A stretch of DNA of 64,000 bases, taken from positions 923,108 through 987,107 of the forward strand of contig NZ_SJSC01000001.1 of the NCBI RefSeq assembly GCF_004352855.1, read 5' to 3'. The DNA comes from Marinomonas sp. KMM3893 (GTDB taxonomy: Bacteria > Pseudomonadota > Gammaproteobacteria > Pseudomonadales > Marinomonadaceae). The notes beneath the pieces are model-generated. The model was not told the DNA's origin and did not search any database. It worked only from the letters and a program-made list of their open reading frames with translations. The position numbers were made by a program, and so were the translations under genes. This document shows positions 34,667 to 45,800 of the stretch, one piece after another; position 1 is the stretch's first letter, and the number at the start of each line of letters is the position of its first letter.

Positions 34667-37465
34667 TTGAACTCTTTGATTTGGCTCCCATTTCTTCCAT
34701 TACTCGGCACATTAGTCCCTTTATTTTCAGCGCGTCTTAGTCGTACGGCTTGTGCCTTTATGACCGCCGCTCTGCCTGCGATTACGCTATTGCTCATCCT
34801 GTCCCATGCAGGTGATATTTTTTCCGGCGAGCGCTTCTTTTCATCACTGCCTTGGGTTCCTGCCATAGGCTTAGAGCTGGCTTTTCGGTTAGACGGACTG
34901 TCTCTTCTTTTCTCGATACTTATTCTTGGCATTGGTCTGCTGGTCATTCTGTATGCTCGGTACTATTTATCGGCTCAAGATTCGATCGGAAAATTCTACG
35001 CTTACTTGATCCTTTTTATGTTCGCCATGCTAGGTGTGGTGTTATCAGATAACCTAATTCAACTTTGGTTTTTCTGGGAGCTAACAAGTATTAGCTCTTT
35101 CTTGCTGATTAGCTTCTGGGGACACAAAGCCGACGCTCGTAAAGGGGCGCGAATGGCATTGACTGTCACCGGCGCTGGCGGTCTAGCCTTGTTGGCCGGA
35201 TTACTATTATTGGGACATACAGTCGGCAGCTATAGCCTACAAACGGTCCTTGATAGTGGCGATTTAATTAAGGCCAGCGCCAGTTACCCAGTGATCACTG
35301 TGCTGGTTCTACTTGGTGCGTTTACCAAATCAGCCCAATTCCCTTTTCACTTTTGGCTACCAAATGCCATGGCTGCACCGACACCGGTAAGTGCGTACTT
35401 ACACTCAGCCACCATGGTAAAAGCAGGGATCTTCCTGATGGCTCGCTTTTACCCTGCGCTAGCCGATACCGACCTCTGGTTCTTATTAGTCAGCCTAACG
35501 GGCTTAGCTACCTTTTTAACCGGTGCTTATGTGGCACTCTTCCAACATGACTTAAAAGGGTTACTCGCTAACTCAACCATCAGTCATTTGGGGTTAATAA
35601 CCCTACTGTTAGGTATGGGAACCGACTTGGCGGCTGTCGCGGCTATCTTCCATATTATTAACCACGCTATTTTTAAAGCGTCGCTCTTTATGGCGGCAGG
35701 CATCATTGACCATGAGTCCGGCTCACGCGATATGAGACAACTCAACGGGTTGTGGAAATACATGCCATTTACGGCAACACTGGCCATGGTCGCTGCGTCA
35801 TCGATGGCGGGTGTTCCTTTGCTAAATGGCTTCTTATCCAAAGAAATGTTCTTTACTGAAACATTGCATCAAGCTTCTATTGGCTCTCTATCATGGATGA
35901 TTCCGGTATTAGCGACCTTGGGCGGAGTCTTTTCTGTCGCCTACTCAATGCGCTTTATTCATGATGTTTTCTTTAATGGTGAGCCAATTAACTTGCCTAA
36001 AACACCTCATGAGCCACCACGCTATATGCGAGTGCCAGTAGAGATTTTAGTCGCCTTGTGTCTGCTAGTAGGTATCTTCCCAACTCTTGTTGTTGGCGAT
36101 TTACTCTACTCTGCGGCGACTGCGGTACTAAATGGAGAGGTGCCTCATTACAGTTTAGCGATCTGGCATGGTTTCACCTATCCTCTGCTAATGAGTGGGA
36201 TTGCGATGGTAGGCGGTTTAATCATCTATACCAACCGCCATCATTTCTTTAAATTCCAAGCGCAATTTCCCGTTAGCGATCCCAAACTGGTGTTTGAGAG
36301 TATCATTCAATCTCTCGCCCACAAGGCTCAAAAGTTCATCACCCTAACGGAAAATGGATCGCTGCAACGCTATATCTTTTTTGCCTTATTGCTCGCCATT
36401 TCGATGACGGCGGTCCCATTACTGCAACTGAACACGACCGCGGGCTTGCGTCCTGAAATACCGATAGACGCTATCTCTGTCACATCCGTAGCACTACTCT
36501 GTATTGCTGGTGTCGCAACGGTTATCTGGCACAGACGACGTTTGATATCTCTTTTAATGCTGTCTGTTGTCGGCTTGATTGTCTCTTTGGCGTTCGCTAA
36601 GTTCTCAGCACCAGACTTGGCTTTGACTCAACTATCAGTCGAAGTTGTGACCGTTATTTTGTTGATCTTAGCGTTGTTTTTCTTGCCTCAGAAAACCCCT
36701 AAAGAATCGTCTCCTCGACGGGTCGTACGTGATCTTGGTTTGGCGGCGTTTGTCGGCGGCACGGTCGGTACTATTTGTTATGCCTTGATGACACGCCCCT
36801 TGGATACCATCTCGACCTTCTTTCTGGAGAACAGTAAGACAGGCGGTGGTGGTACCAACGTTGTTAACGTTATTTTGGTCGACTTCCGTGGCTTTGATAC
36901 CTTAGGCGAAATAACCGTACTGGGTATTGCTGCTCTGGGGATTTATAAGTTAATTGCCAGAATGCGCTTATATATGCCCTCCAGCGATGGAAAAGGACGT
37001 GCGTGGTCTGAAGACAAATACCCTCTTCTGCTCGCGGTTATCTCACAAAGTCTATTGCCATTAGCCCTGCTGGTGTCTGCGTATATTTTCCTACGCGGCC
37101 ACAACATGCCTGGCGGTGGCTTCATTGCGGGTCTCATCACCTCGGTTGCCATTATCCAGCAGTACATTGCTCACGGTGTTAACTGGATCAAACAGCGACT
37201 GAAATTGGACTACCAGATAATGATAGGCAGCGGTATTAGCATCGCGACACTCAGCGGTCTAGGCAGCTGGGTCTTTGGGCACCCATTCCTAACCTCTTGG
37301 TTCGATTACTTTTATTTACCTGTCATTGGCAAATTTGAACTCGCCAGTGCAATGATCTTTGACCTCGGCGTATTTTTAACCGTGGTTGGCGCCACCATGC
37401 TGATTCTGGCCAATCTAGGTCAGCTCACCACCAGCGAACGCGCTACGCAAAAGGAGCATGATTAA
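34667..37465 (+). CDS. mrpA: Mrp Na+/H+ antiporter subunit A, fused A-B type
   Basis: The 932-residue membrane protein is homologous to NuoL for most of its length ([51 protein letters not shown]). The C-terminal third is the MrpB domain ([15 protein letters not shown]), so A and B are fused as in group-2 Mrp (Pha-type) operons. The start is TTG 34667, with GAGAGGAG before it and the family's N-terminus ([13 protein letters not shown]). The complex uses the proton motive force to expel Na+ and resist alkali. It is first in an operon of six. Confidence 0.95.
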   Translation: MNSLIWLPFLPLLGTLVPLFSARLSRTACAFMTAALPAITLLLILSHAGDIFSGERFFSSLPWVPAIGLELAFRLDGLSLLFSILILGIGLLVILYARYYLSAQDSIGKFYAYLILFMFAMLGVVLSDNLIQLWFFWELTSISSFLLISFWGHKADARKGARMALTVTGAGGLALLAGLLLLGHTVGSYSLQTVLDSGDLIKASASYPVITVLVLLGAFTKSAQFPFHFWLPNAMAAPTPVSAYLHSATMVKAGIFLMARFYPALADTDLWFLLVSLTGLATFLTGAYVALFQHDLKGLLANSTISHLGLITLLLGMGTDLAAVAAIFHIINHAIFKASLFMAAGIIDHESGSRDMRQLNGLWKYMPFTATLAMVAASSMAGVPLLNGFLSKEMFFTETLHQASIGSLSWMIPVLATLGGVFSVAYSMRFIHDVFFNGEPINLPKTPHEPPRYMRVPVEILVALCLLVGIFPTLVVGDLLYSAATAVLNGEVPHYSLAIWHGFTYPLLMSGIAMVGGLIIYTNRHHFFKFQAQFPVSDPKLVFESIIQSLAHKAQKFITLTENGSLQRYIFFALLLAISMTAVPLLQLNTTAGLRPEIPIDAISVTSVALLCIAGVATVIWHRRRLISLLMLSVVGLIVSLAFAKFSAPDLALTQLSVEVVTVILLILALFFLPQKTPKESSPRRVVRDLGLAAFVGGTVGTICYALMTRPLDTISTFFLENSKTGGGGTNVVNVILVDFRGFDTLGEITVLGIAALGIYKLIARMRLYMPSSDGKGRAWSEDKYPLLLAVISQSLLPLALLVSAYIFLRGHNMPGGGFIAGLITSVAIIQQYIAHGVNWIKQRLKLDYQIMIGSGISIATLSGLGSWVFGHPFLTSWFDYFYLPVIGKFELASAMIFDLGVFLTVVGATMLILANLGQLTTSERATQKEHD

Positions 37466-37467
37466 TT

Positions 37468-37833
37468 ATGGAAGGTATGTACGCATTTAGCGTTGGACTA
37501 CTGACCGCCTGCGGTGTGTTTTTAACATTAAGAGGCCGTAGTTTCTCTGTGGTTGTTGGATTGACCTTGCTCTCCTACGCAGTGAATTTATTCTTATTTG
37601 CCAGCGGCCGTTTGAAATTGAACGCCGCCGCGGTATTAGGCGAATCAGAACACTATGGCGACCCCCTGCCTCAAGCACTCGTATTAACCGCGATTGTAAT
37701 CGGCTTTGCCATGACGGCGTTCGCGGTCATTTTGGCCATGCGCGCCAGAGCGGATTTAGGAAATGACCATGTTGACGGGCAAATACCCCAACCCAAAAGC
37801 TCACTATCTCAAAAAACAGGAGGGGCGAAATAG
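37468..37833 (+). CDS. mrpC: Mrp antiporter subunit C
   Basis: The 121-residue NuoK-like protein has three membrane helices. It starts two bases after mrpA. It has the family's GVFLTLRGRSFSVVVGLTLL and DPLPQALVLTAIVIGFAM segments. The C-terminal tail is polar and lysine-rich. It works in the Mrp complex beside subunit D. Confidence 0.94.
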   Translation: MEGMYAFSVGLLTACGVFLTLRGRSFSVVVGLTLLSYAVNLFLFASGRLKLNAAAVLGESEHYGDPLPQALVLTAIVIGFAMTAFAVILAMRARADLGNDHVDGQIPQPKSSLSQKTGGAK

Positions 37834-39345
37834 ATGCAGCATTTGAGCATTTTGCCCATTTTAATCCCACTAATCTTCGGTGCCGCACTGCTTTTACCGC
37901 CGCTGTCTAAGCACATTAACAGACAGCGTATTGCCGCTATCATTGGTTTGTTCTTACTGCTGATCTCAGCCTTTTATCTGCTCTACCAAGTGCAATCAGA
38001 GGGTGTCCACCTGTACGCTTTAGGCGAGTGGCAGCCACCCTTTGGTATCGTTCTGGTGGCTGATCCAGTCTCTGTATTGCTGGTCGCCCTGACCTCCTTT
38101 TTGGCCTTTTCCGTCATGCTCTATGCAATGAATGGACAGGACAAAAACGGCGCCTACTTCCACCCATTATTTATGTTTCAAGTAATGGGCATTAACGGCG
38201 CTTTTCTGACTGGCGATATCTTTAACCTCTTCGTATTTTTTGAAGTGTTATTAATTGCTTCGTACGCCCTGTTGATTCATGGCGGAGGAAAACAACGCAC
38301 TCAAGCAACACTGCATTACGTCATTCTAAACTTGGTTGGCTCCAGTCTATTCTTATTTGGTTTAGGCATCATTTACGGCACACTCGGCACACTGAATATG
38401 GCCGATCTGGCCGTCAAAGTTGGCAGCTTACAGGCTGAAAATGCCACCCTAGCGAAAACAGGCGCCTTGCTACTATTGGTTGTATTCGGTCTCAAAGCCG
38501 CGATGTTGCCATTGCATTTCTGGCTACCCAAAACCTACTCCAGCGCCAGTGCGCCAGTAGCGGCACTTTTTGCCATTATGACCAAGGTCGGGATCTACAG
38601 TATTTTCCGTGTCTATACGGTTATCTTTGGCGAGCACGCTGGCGCGTTAGCGAATATAGCAACACCTTGGTTATGGCCTCTGGCCTTGCTGACAATTGCG
38701 ATTGGTGCTGTTGGCATTCTTGCCAGCCCAGGCTTAAAAACACTCACAGCCAACCTTGTTATCGTGTCTAGCGGTAGCCTATTGGCGTGTGCGGCGATCA
38801 ATTCAGAAACAGCGACGTCTGCTGCTCTTTACTATCTTGTGCACAGTACACTGGTGTCTGCGGGGCTCTTCTTACTTGCCGACATCATGGCCAGACAACG
38901 CGGCCAAGCTGAAGACAGATTTGTGCGCTCACGGCCATTCGTACAACCAAGAATATTGGGGATTTTATTTTCTATTGCGGCGTTATCCATCATAGGGATG
39001 CCACCTTTTTCAGGCTTCATTGGCAAAGTGATGATACTCCAAGCCACACAATCATTGGCTGAGTCATTATGGCTATGGCCGTTGATATTGCTTGGTAGCT
39101 TAGCCGCTCTGATTACCTTCTCTCGTGCAGGTACCACCTTGTTCTGGCGACATAATGGAAACTTATCAACAGAAAGCGAAGCCGCTAAGCCATTGGAGCT
39201 TGCAGCGGTTATTCTGCTACTGCTTGCTTCCCCTGTTCTGGTTATTTTTGCGGGAGACATGACCGCTTATACTCAGGAGGCTGCTCACTATCTGCATGAC
39301 TTTCAAGCATCCGCTTATAACTTACTGCCAGGAGTGTCGCCATGA
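37834..39345 (+). CDS. mrpD: Mrp antiporter subunit D
   Basis: The 503-residue NuoM/N-like antiporter subunit has about 14 helices. Conserved pieces include the GDIFNLFVFFEVLLIASYAL block with the key glutamate, KAAMLPLHFWLPKTYSSA and the later PPFSGFIGK. The start codon directly follows the mrpC stop. It forms a proton path with subunit A. Confidence 0.95.
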   Translation: MQHLSILPILIPLIFGAALLLPPLSKHINRQRIAAIIGLFLLLISAFYLLYQVQSEGVHLYALGEWQPPFGIVLVADPVSVLLVALTSFLAFSVMLYAMNGQDKNGAYFHPLFMFQVMGINGAFLTGDIFNLFVFFEVLLIASYALLIHGGGKQRTQATLHYVILNLVGSSLFLFGLGIIYGTLGTLNMADLAVKVGSLQAENATLAKTGALLLLVVFGLKAAMLPLHFWLPKTYSSASAPVAALFAIMTKVGIYSIFRVYTVIFGEHAGALANIATPWLWPLALLTIAIGAVGILASPGLKTLTANLVIVSSGSLLACAAINSETATSAALYYLVHSTLVSAGLFLLADIMARQRGQAEDRFVRSRPFVQPRILGILFSIAALSIIGMPPFSGFIGKVMILQATQSLAESLWLWPLILLGSLAALITFSRAGTTLFWRHNGNLSTESEAAKPLELAAVILLLLASPVLVIFAGDMTAYTQEAAHYLHDFQASAYNLLPGVSP

Positions 39346-39827
39346 GATTTTTCCCAATGCCATTTCACAGCCTGATGTTGTTTGTTGTTTGGTTACTGCT
39401 CAATAATTCGGTGAGTGCAGGGCAAATGGTTCTCGCCACGTTTTTTGCCATCACCATCCCTTGGTTAGTGAAAGACATGCGCGATGAGCACCCAAAAATT
39501 CGCCGACCTTTTTTAGCCATCCGCTACATACTGATGGTGATGAAAGACATAGTCGTCGCGAACGTTGAGGTCGCTTTGCTCATCGTGGGCCCGATTAAAA
39601 AATTACAACCGGGGTTCGTGGCCATCCCCATTAATATGACATCGGACTTAGGCATTACCGTGCTCGCAAGTACGGTGTCCTTAACACCTGGTACCGTTAG
39701 TGCCGAAGTCTCAAAAGACAAAACATGGCTGTATATTCATGCCCTTCACCTAGACGATGAAAAGGCCTTAATCAACGAAATTAAGACGCGTTATGAAGCC
39801 CCGATTAAGGAGATATTCGGATGTTAA
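39342..39827 (+). CDS. mrpE: Mrp antiporter subunit E
   Basis: The 161-residue subunit has two or three N-terminal helices and a conserved soluble half (SLTPGTVSAEVSKDKTWLYI), as in all MrpE. It overlaps the mrpD end by four bases (ATGA), which indicates coupled translation. Confidence 0.94.
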   Translation: MRFFPMPFHSLMLFVVWLLLNNSVSAGQMVLATFFAITIPWLVKDMRDEHPKIRRPFLAIRYILMVMKDIVVANVEVALLIVGPIKKLQPGFVAIPINMTSDLGITVLASTVSLTPGTVSAEVSKDKTWLYIHALHLDDEKALINEIKTRYEAPIKEIFGC

Positions 39828-40090
39828 TTTGGACTATCACCATTGTTGCGGTCTGCATTTGTATCGCACTGATCTTAAATTTATGGCGCTTAATACAAGG
39901 CCCCAGTGTCTCGGACCGAATCTTAGCCCTCGACACCATGTACATAAATACCATCGCCTTGATTCTACTCTACGGCATGTATATGGGAAGTGCTTTGTAT
40001 TTCGAAGCCGCCTTACTTATCGCCATGCTCGGCTTCGTTAGTACCGCGGCACTAAGTAAGTATTTACTTCGCGGCGACATCATAGAATAG
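39821..40090 (+). CDS. mrpF: Mrp antiporter subunit F
   Basis: The 89-residue subunit has three membrane helices. It has the family motif RLIQGPSVSDRILALDT and overlaps the mrpE end by seven bases. Confidence 0.94.
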   Translation: MLIWTITIVAVCICIALILNLWRLIQGPSVSDRILALDTMYINTIALILLYGMYMGSALYFEAALLIAMLGFVSTAALSKYLLRGDIIE

Positions 40091-40098
40091 GATTTGTT

Positions 40099-40461
40099 AT
40101 GCCTTTATTTCTCGAAATTATTGTTTGTGTCTTATTGCTGATCGGTGGCCTTTTCTTATTGGTTGGCTCTTATGGATTGGCCCGTTTACCAGATATTTAT
40201 ATGCGCTTGCATAGCCCAACCAAAGCTTCAACCTTGGGTATTACTGGTGTCTTAATCGCATCAATGATTCTGCAGAGTTACTTGCAGGACTTCGTTTCCA
40301 TTAAAGAACTGCTGATTACTCTGTTCCTTCTTATTACCGCCCCTGTGGCCGCTAATATGATTGCTAAAACAGCGATTCACCATGAGATCAAACCACTGAA
40401 CAAAACTCGTGGTAAAGCCTTGGTTGACAGCATGCGTAATCGAGATAACCCGCCTAAGTAG
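40099..40461 (+). CDS. mrpG: Mrp antiporter subunit G
   Basis: The 120-residue subunit has three helices and the motif GSYGLARLPDIYMRLHSPTKAS. It is the last gene of the operon and is followed by the hairpin at 40485-40531. The C-terminal tail is basic. Confidence 0.94.
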   Translation: MPLFLEIIVCVLLLIGGLFLLVGSYGLARLPDIYMRLHSPTKASTLGITGVLIASMILQSYLQDFVSIKELLITLFLLITAPVAANMIAKTAIHHEIKPLNKTRGKALVDSMRNRDNPPK

Positions 40462-40484
40462 AGTGTGGGTTGTCGATATCAAAG

Positions 40485-40531
40485 ACAAAAAAAATCCCCT
40501 TCTAACGATGACGTTAAAAGGGGATTTTTTT
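40485..40531 (+). terminator. bidirectional terminator between mrpG and the FtsZ-like gene
   Basis: AAATCCCCTT pairs with AAGGGGATTT around a loop of about 17 bases, with A8 and T7 runs. It lies between convergent genes. Confidence 0.9.
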
Positions 40532-40557
40532 GGCCTAACAAATTTTGGCCTAACAAA
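40528..40557. repeat. 15-base tandem duplication at the terminator edge
   Basis: TTTTGGCCTAACAAA occurs twice without a gap, at 40528-40542 and 40543-40557. The first copy shares its T-run with the terminator. Confidence 0.85.
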
Positions 40558-40579
40558 AGGCGCATTCCATACCAATAGC

Positions 40580-42604
40580 TTAGTTCAAGGACAATATGTT
40601 CGTCTTACTGATCCTATGGCGATAAATCTCACGTAAATACTTAATCGCATTTTTCACGTTTTTAATGTCGAGACGAATATCGTTAATAGAAACAAAACGA
40701 TCGTTGTCTTCTATCAGCTCTCGGTATTTTTTCTCATACATTGGCTTAATCGCGTACCAATTTGTATCCAGAATTTTGGCTGGATTTTCATACTCGGTAA
40801 AATACTTATCCACCATATCTTCATCAAACTCATCGCTTTGAATAAAGCCAATCACCGCATTATCAATTTCATCGGTGTAACGATATTCATCACGGGCGAA
40901 GCAGCGCTTCATATACGCAACCATTAGCGTTAAGAAGTCATCACTTAAACACGGACTTTTGGCGACCAGTGTGGTCAAGGACAAGTTAGCAGACGCGCCT
41001 ATAACCAAGGCATAACGTTTCAACGTTGTATTAGGAAACAAGCGGTTCAAATGGACTTTTAGACGGTTCATCGCTGTAAACGAGAGTTTGAAATCTCGCG
41101 GCACAGAAATAATAGACACCACGGACGAACAGTTCTTAAAGAAGTGAAGATGATTAAGCGTGCTAGCATCATACTCGCTTTTACGATATTCCATGATCGC
41201 TTGGCGATAACGCTCAGATTCCACAGGCAATACACTGATGCCCTCTATCGCAGAAGTATCGTCATTGAAATGCGGTAACTCAATAGAGCGACAAAATAGG
41301 TCATCGATATCGACTTCGTTATTCAATCCATTATTACGCACCACACTTTCGGCATACGCCACAGCAACCGGACCGGCAAGACTCATAAACAAATCATTAG
41401 CATCGAGGCGAATGGTTTCTGAGATATCAATTCCTGCACGACGGAAGTAATCTTCATCGTAATCCGTGGTAACAGCCTGCGCTGTTAAGATATTGAAGAT
41501 CTGTTGGGAAATGTACTGGTTGGCATATTTCTCCATGGTATTAACATCGATATCATCGATTTCGTTGCCATTCTCTTCTTCTGCATATCGCATGATATCG
41601 TTAGAAATCAACATCATGGAATTCCAAGGGCGAATACGTTGCATCACGTTTTCTGGCACCTGGTCATTATCACGCTCTTCGTTGTACGAGAAATCCCATT
41701 CTTCGGATACGTACTTAGTGAGCAAGCGACCCGCATTAATGTGCAAGGCCTCAGAGATATCGATATTGCGCCCTGAAATATTCGGCAAGATACAAATACC
41801 GGAGGTAAAAATAGGTTCGAAGACAAAGCTGTGGCGTTTATCCACCGCGTTTTTCTCTTCCACTCGATAATCAAAAGTTTTACTTAGATAGGAAAACTGT
41901 TGAGCCAAACCAAACTCAGACGCCATGCCAGACCCCGTACCACCACCCGCACTAAAAATATAAAAGTACAGGCGTGATTGATTCGCTTTAATGCCACAGG
42001 AATCGACTAGGTAAGAATGCAATTGGCTCCACTTCTCATTTTTAAAACTGGAAGTGTCTTTGTTGAGGATTATTTTGGCCAAATATTGACCCAAAATTGG
42101 CGCATTACCCGCTCCACCAGCATGCACCTCAGAGAGGTCCATAATCTGCAGTTTACGATACGCTTCTAAAAAGCGTGCTCGCCCTTCCTGATTGGAGAAA
42201 CGAATGCGCCCTTCAATGTCTTTGTCTAAATCTCCCAATAAAACAATAGGTTCAATCAAAAACACAGGCGTTGTATTGGACTTCTTATCCATCGGTAGAT
42301 GCTTTCGAATCCAGCGCATCGGCTTATGCTCATTTTCGAGCACTTGCTTCTCATGATACTCAACTTCGTTCAAATAGCTGGTACGAGCGTTGTAAACTAA
42401 CGTGGCAACTTCTAACGCGATGTTAGAGCCACAGCGGCCTAATCCAACCAAACAAACCGACGGGAAGTTCTGTTCAAAATCAGACGTATCATCTGTGATC
42501 TCAGGGTGAATTTGATGACGAATAACATCTAGGTTTTCTAAGATTTTTTCTAAACTGGGCTCGGTATAAAAAAAGTGTTCGATTGGAAGTGTATCTCGGC
42601 TCAT
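40580..42604 (-). CDS. divergent FtsZ/tubulin-superfamily GTPase (FtsZ-like)
   Basis: From ATG 42604 the protein has 674 residues. VCLVGLGRCGSNIALEV near residue 50 fits the nucleotide-binding first loop. A AGGAGNAP segment follows at about 162, then the tubulin signature in SAGGGTGSGMASEFG (GGGTGSG at 220-226). GLNNEVDIDDLF at about 427 resembles the T7 catalytic loop of FtsZ (GLINVDFADV), with Glu where Asn is usual. It is too long for cell-division FtsZ and lacks the C-terminal ZipA/FtsA-binding tail. Large FtsZ-like families have been reported in proteobacteria and linked to membrane remodelling; I infer membership. ATG 42670 is an alternative start without a Shine-Dalgarno. It stands alone. 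Confidence 0.8.
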   Translation of the reverse strand: MSRDTLPIEHFFYTEPSLEKILENLDVIRHQIHPEITDDTSDFEQNFPSVCLVGLGRCGSNIALEVATLVYNARTSYLNEVEYHEKQVLENEHKPMRWIRKHLPMDKKSNTTPVFLIEPIVLLGDLDKDIEGRIRFSNQEGRARFLEAYRKLQIMDLSEVHAGGAGNAPILGQYLAKIILNKDTSSFKNEKWSQLHSYLVDSCGIKANQSRLYFYIFSAGGGTGSGMASEFGLAQQFSYLSKTFDYRVEEKNAVDKRHSFVFEPIFTSGICILPNISGRNIDISEALHINAGRLLTKYVSEEWDFSYNEERDNDQVPENVMQRIRPWNSMMLISNDIMRYAEEENGNEIDDIDVNTMEKYANQYISQQIFNILTAQAVTTDYDEDYFRRAGIDISETIRLDANDLFMSLAGPVAVAYAESVVRNNGLNNEVDIDDLFCRSIELPHFNDDTSAIEGISVLPVESERYRQAIMEYRKSEYDASTLNHLHFFKNCSSVVSIISVPRDFKLSFTAMNRLKVHLNRLFPNTTLKRYALVIGASANLSLTTLVAKSPCLSDDFLTLMVAYMKRCFARDEYRYTDEIDNAVIGFIQSDEFDEDMVDKYFTEYENPAKILDTNWYAIKPMYEKKYRELIEDNDRFVSINDIRLDIKNVKNAIKYLREIYRHRISKTNILSLN

Positions 42605-42861
42605 AAAAATATCCCTGTCAAAAGCGCGAATATGTGGCGTAGGCCAAGTGTTACCGCTCGTTCCATTCATGGCAATGAGGATGCAGTACTAAAGGTTTGC
42701 TGTCGAACCTAGAGATTAACGAGACGTCACACTGGTCATTATTTTAGAACAATATCACTATTTAAAGACAAAGTAAGCATTAAGAAAGAACGTATGAGTT
42801 TTGTAGCTGTTGTTATAATTTATTTTTAACTAATTGTTTTAATTAATAAAGAAAAATAGGC

Positions 42862-45800
42862 CTAATCGGCTTTATCCAGCAGCGCTGCCGTGTCTAAACT
42901 GGGCATTGGTCGGTAAAAATAATAGCCTTGATAAATCAGACAGCCCATTTGTTTCAATAGTGCCGCTTGCTCAGCCGTCTCAACACCTTCCGCTACCGTC
43001 ACCAGCTTCAAATTGCGCGCTAAATGAATGATGGTTTCACAAATGGTGGTGTCTTCAGTGTGCTTGCCACATTCCTCTACGAACGACTGGTCTATTTTTA
43101 ACACATCCAAAGGCAACCGCTTTAGATAACTCAAAGAAGAGTAACCAGTACCAAAATCATCAACCGAAATAGTAATATTCATCGCTTTTAGCGCTTCCAT
43201 TACCTCGATACAGCGGTCAATATCTTGCAATAGAACGCTTTCGGTAATTTCAATCTCCAGCAAAGCTCCAGTAATCCCGTAGTCTTCCAGCTTGCTTGAG
43301 AGATAAGAAACAAAACTGTCTAGCACAAGATGACGTCCTGAAATATTGACCGCAATGGGCACTAAGCGCAGCCCCATTTCTCGCCATTCAGCTTGCTGTC
43401 TTAGCGCCTCCTCAATGACCCATTCGCCTATTTTGATAATCAGGTTCGACTCTTCTGCAATCGGGATAAAGTCCGCAGGAGAAATCAACCCTTTTGTCGG
43501 ATGATGCCAGCGAATCAGGGCTTCTAAGCCAACAATACGCTCACTATCCATCCACACTTTTGGCTGATAATCTAAACGAAATTGTCCTGCCGCAAGCGCT
43601 TCATGCATCTCCTGTTCAAAACCAAACTTTTTCACGACGACGGTCGCCATTTCTGGCGCAAACACCTGAGCATTGTCTCGACCTTTTTCCTTCGCCCAGT
43701 ACATGGCAATGTCCGCTTGCTGAATCAATTTGTCGGCGTCGGTTGCTCCCCCATCAGACAATGAAATACCGATACTGGTTGGTATGTTTAACAACTGACC
43801 CTTTAAGTTAACCGGCGCTCGCATTACCTGTAAAATACATTCCGCACGCTTTTTAGCAGACTGATAAGAGACATCTTGGGTCATGATTAAAATAAACTCA
43901 TCGCCTCCCCAACGAGCCACCATATCGGATTCATCAGAGACTTGAGTTAGGCGCTCCGCCACTTCGCATAACAACTCATCACCCGCTTTATGACCTAGGG
44001 TGTCATTGATGGTTTTAAATTTGTCCAAGTCTAAAAATAACAAGCCTACTTGGCTATGTTGCTTGGATGCGAAAAGCAGTGCGCTGACCAGTTTATCCAT
44101 CAAATAAGTGCGATTGTACAAGCTGGTTAATGGGTCACTATAGGCAAGAAAACGCAGCCTTTCCTGAAGTTTAAATTGCCGTGTAACGTCCCGAATATGA
44201 AGGGTGTATTCTTCTTTGCTGGCGCGACTGTTATCGACGCCAGTTTTTGTAATCGCAATTTCAGCGGGGAAATGATTATGTGGGTCTCTTTGCAAACGAA
44301 ATGAGTTACGGCGGTTAAGTACTAGCCCCATCGAGGAAGAAAAACCTATTTCTAAGCTTTCCAAAATAGCAGATCTGTCTTCTTCCAGAATAAAACTATC
44401 AATAAAACTTTTGCCTACTACCTGCTTTTTAAGGCAGCCAAACGTCCGCTCCGCAGCGGGGTTAAACTCAATCACATCGCCTTGCTGATCAATAGTCACA
44501 ATGCAATCCATCGACGAATTAAGAATCGCGGTTTTGCGCCTTTCGCTCTTTTGAAAGCGCAATAAAGCATCGTCGCGCTGGGCTATTTCACCGTTTACTC
44601 GCTCAATCACTTGGTTGTACTTATGAGCAATTTGCCCTACTTCAGTAAACGGTTCCTCAGGAACGGGGAAAGAGAAATCTGCATTATTTTGCTGGTATTG
44701 CATCGAGGTTAAGAGATCAAAAAGCTCTGTCGTAGCCCTATGTTCAGACACGTTCATGCCTTGCTCTTCGTGCTCCTTCGACGCCCTCAGTGGCAGCACC
44801 TTATTAAGCAACCACATGGCACCATAAGCGACGACAAAACAGTACACGCCAATCACAACAATACCCAGCGATTGAACACCCAGCTGCTGGTAAAAACTTA
44901 GCCCTGTTTGAATCTTGTCTGCGTCACCAAACAAGGCAACGCTTAGCGTGCCCCATATGCCAGCAAAGAGGTGGGCGGGCACCACATCAAGTGCATCATC
45001 AAGGTGCAGCCGCTCCATTAAGAGGCTGCCGTAATACACAATACCTCCTGATACGGCACCAATAATCGCCGATGATGCCGGTGACACCACATGACAAGAC
45101 GCCGTGATTCCGACCAAGCCTGCGATAGTACCATTTAAAATAAACCCGACCTCAACAAAGCCATCTCGTACATAGTTGATCAATGCCGCAATTAAACCGC
45201 CCCACACAGCAGATAAAAACGTATTCAAAATAATAATCGGCACATCATCGGTCAGTGCCAATGTACTGCCACCATTAAAACCAATCCAACCAAACCAAAT
45301 CAGCAACACCCCCAAAGCAGACAAGGGCAAGTTGTTGCCTGGAGGCAGTCGAATACCTTGTTCAAAGCGTCCTAGACGAGGTCCTATGATCATAATGGCC
45401 GCTAGCGCCACCCAGCCGCCAACAGAGTGCACCACGGTCGATCCTGCAAAATCAATAAAGCCCAGTGACTCTAACCATCCCTGTTGAGCTTGTGAATCAT
45501 AGGCTCCCGACCACGCCCAATGCCCCGTTACCGGATAGATAAGCACAATGAGCACGACCGTAATCGCCAAGTACCCCATAAAGGTCATGCGCTCAGCAAC
45601 GGCACCAGAGGTGAGTGTTGCGGCGGTGCCACAAAACATCATTTGAAAAAGAAAGAAGCTTATTTGCCAAGGAGAGTTGTCCTCGCCAAAGACAAATTCG
45701 CTGCTGCCAAACAGCCCTAAATTGGATTCTCCAAACATGATGCCAAAGCCAAAGAGCCAAAATATCACGCTGGAAATAATGAAATCTGAAATGTTCTTCG

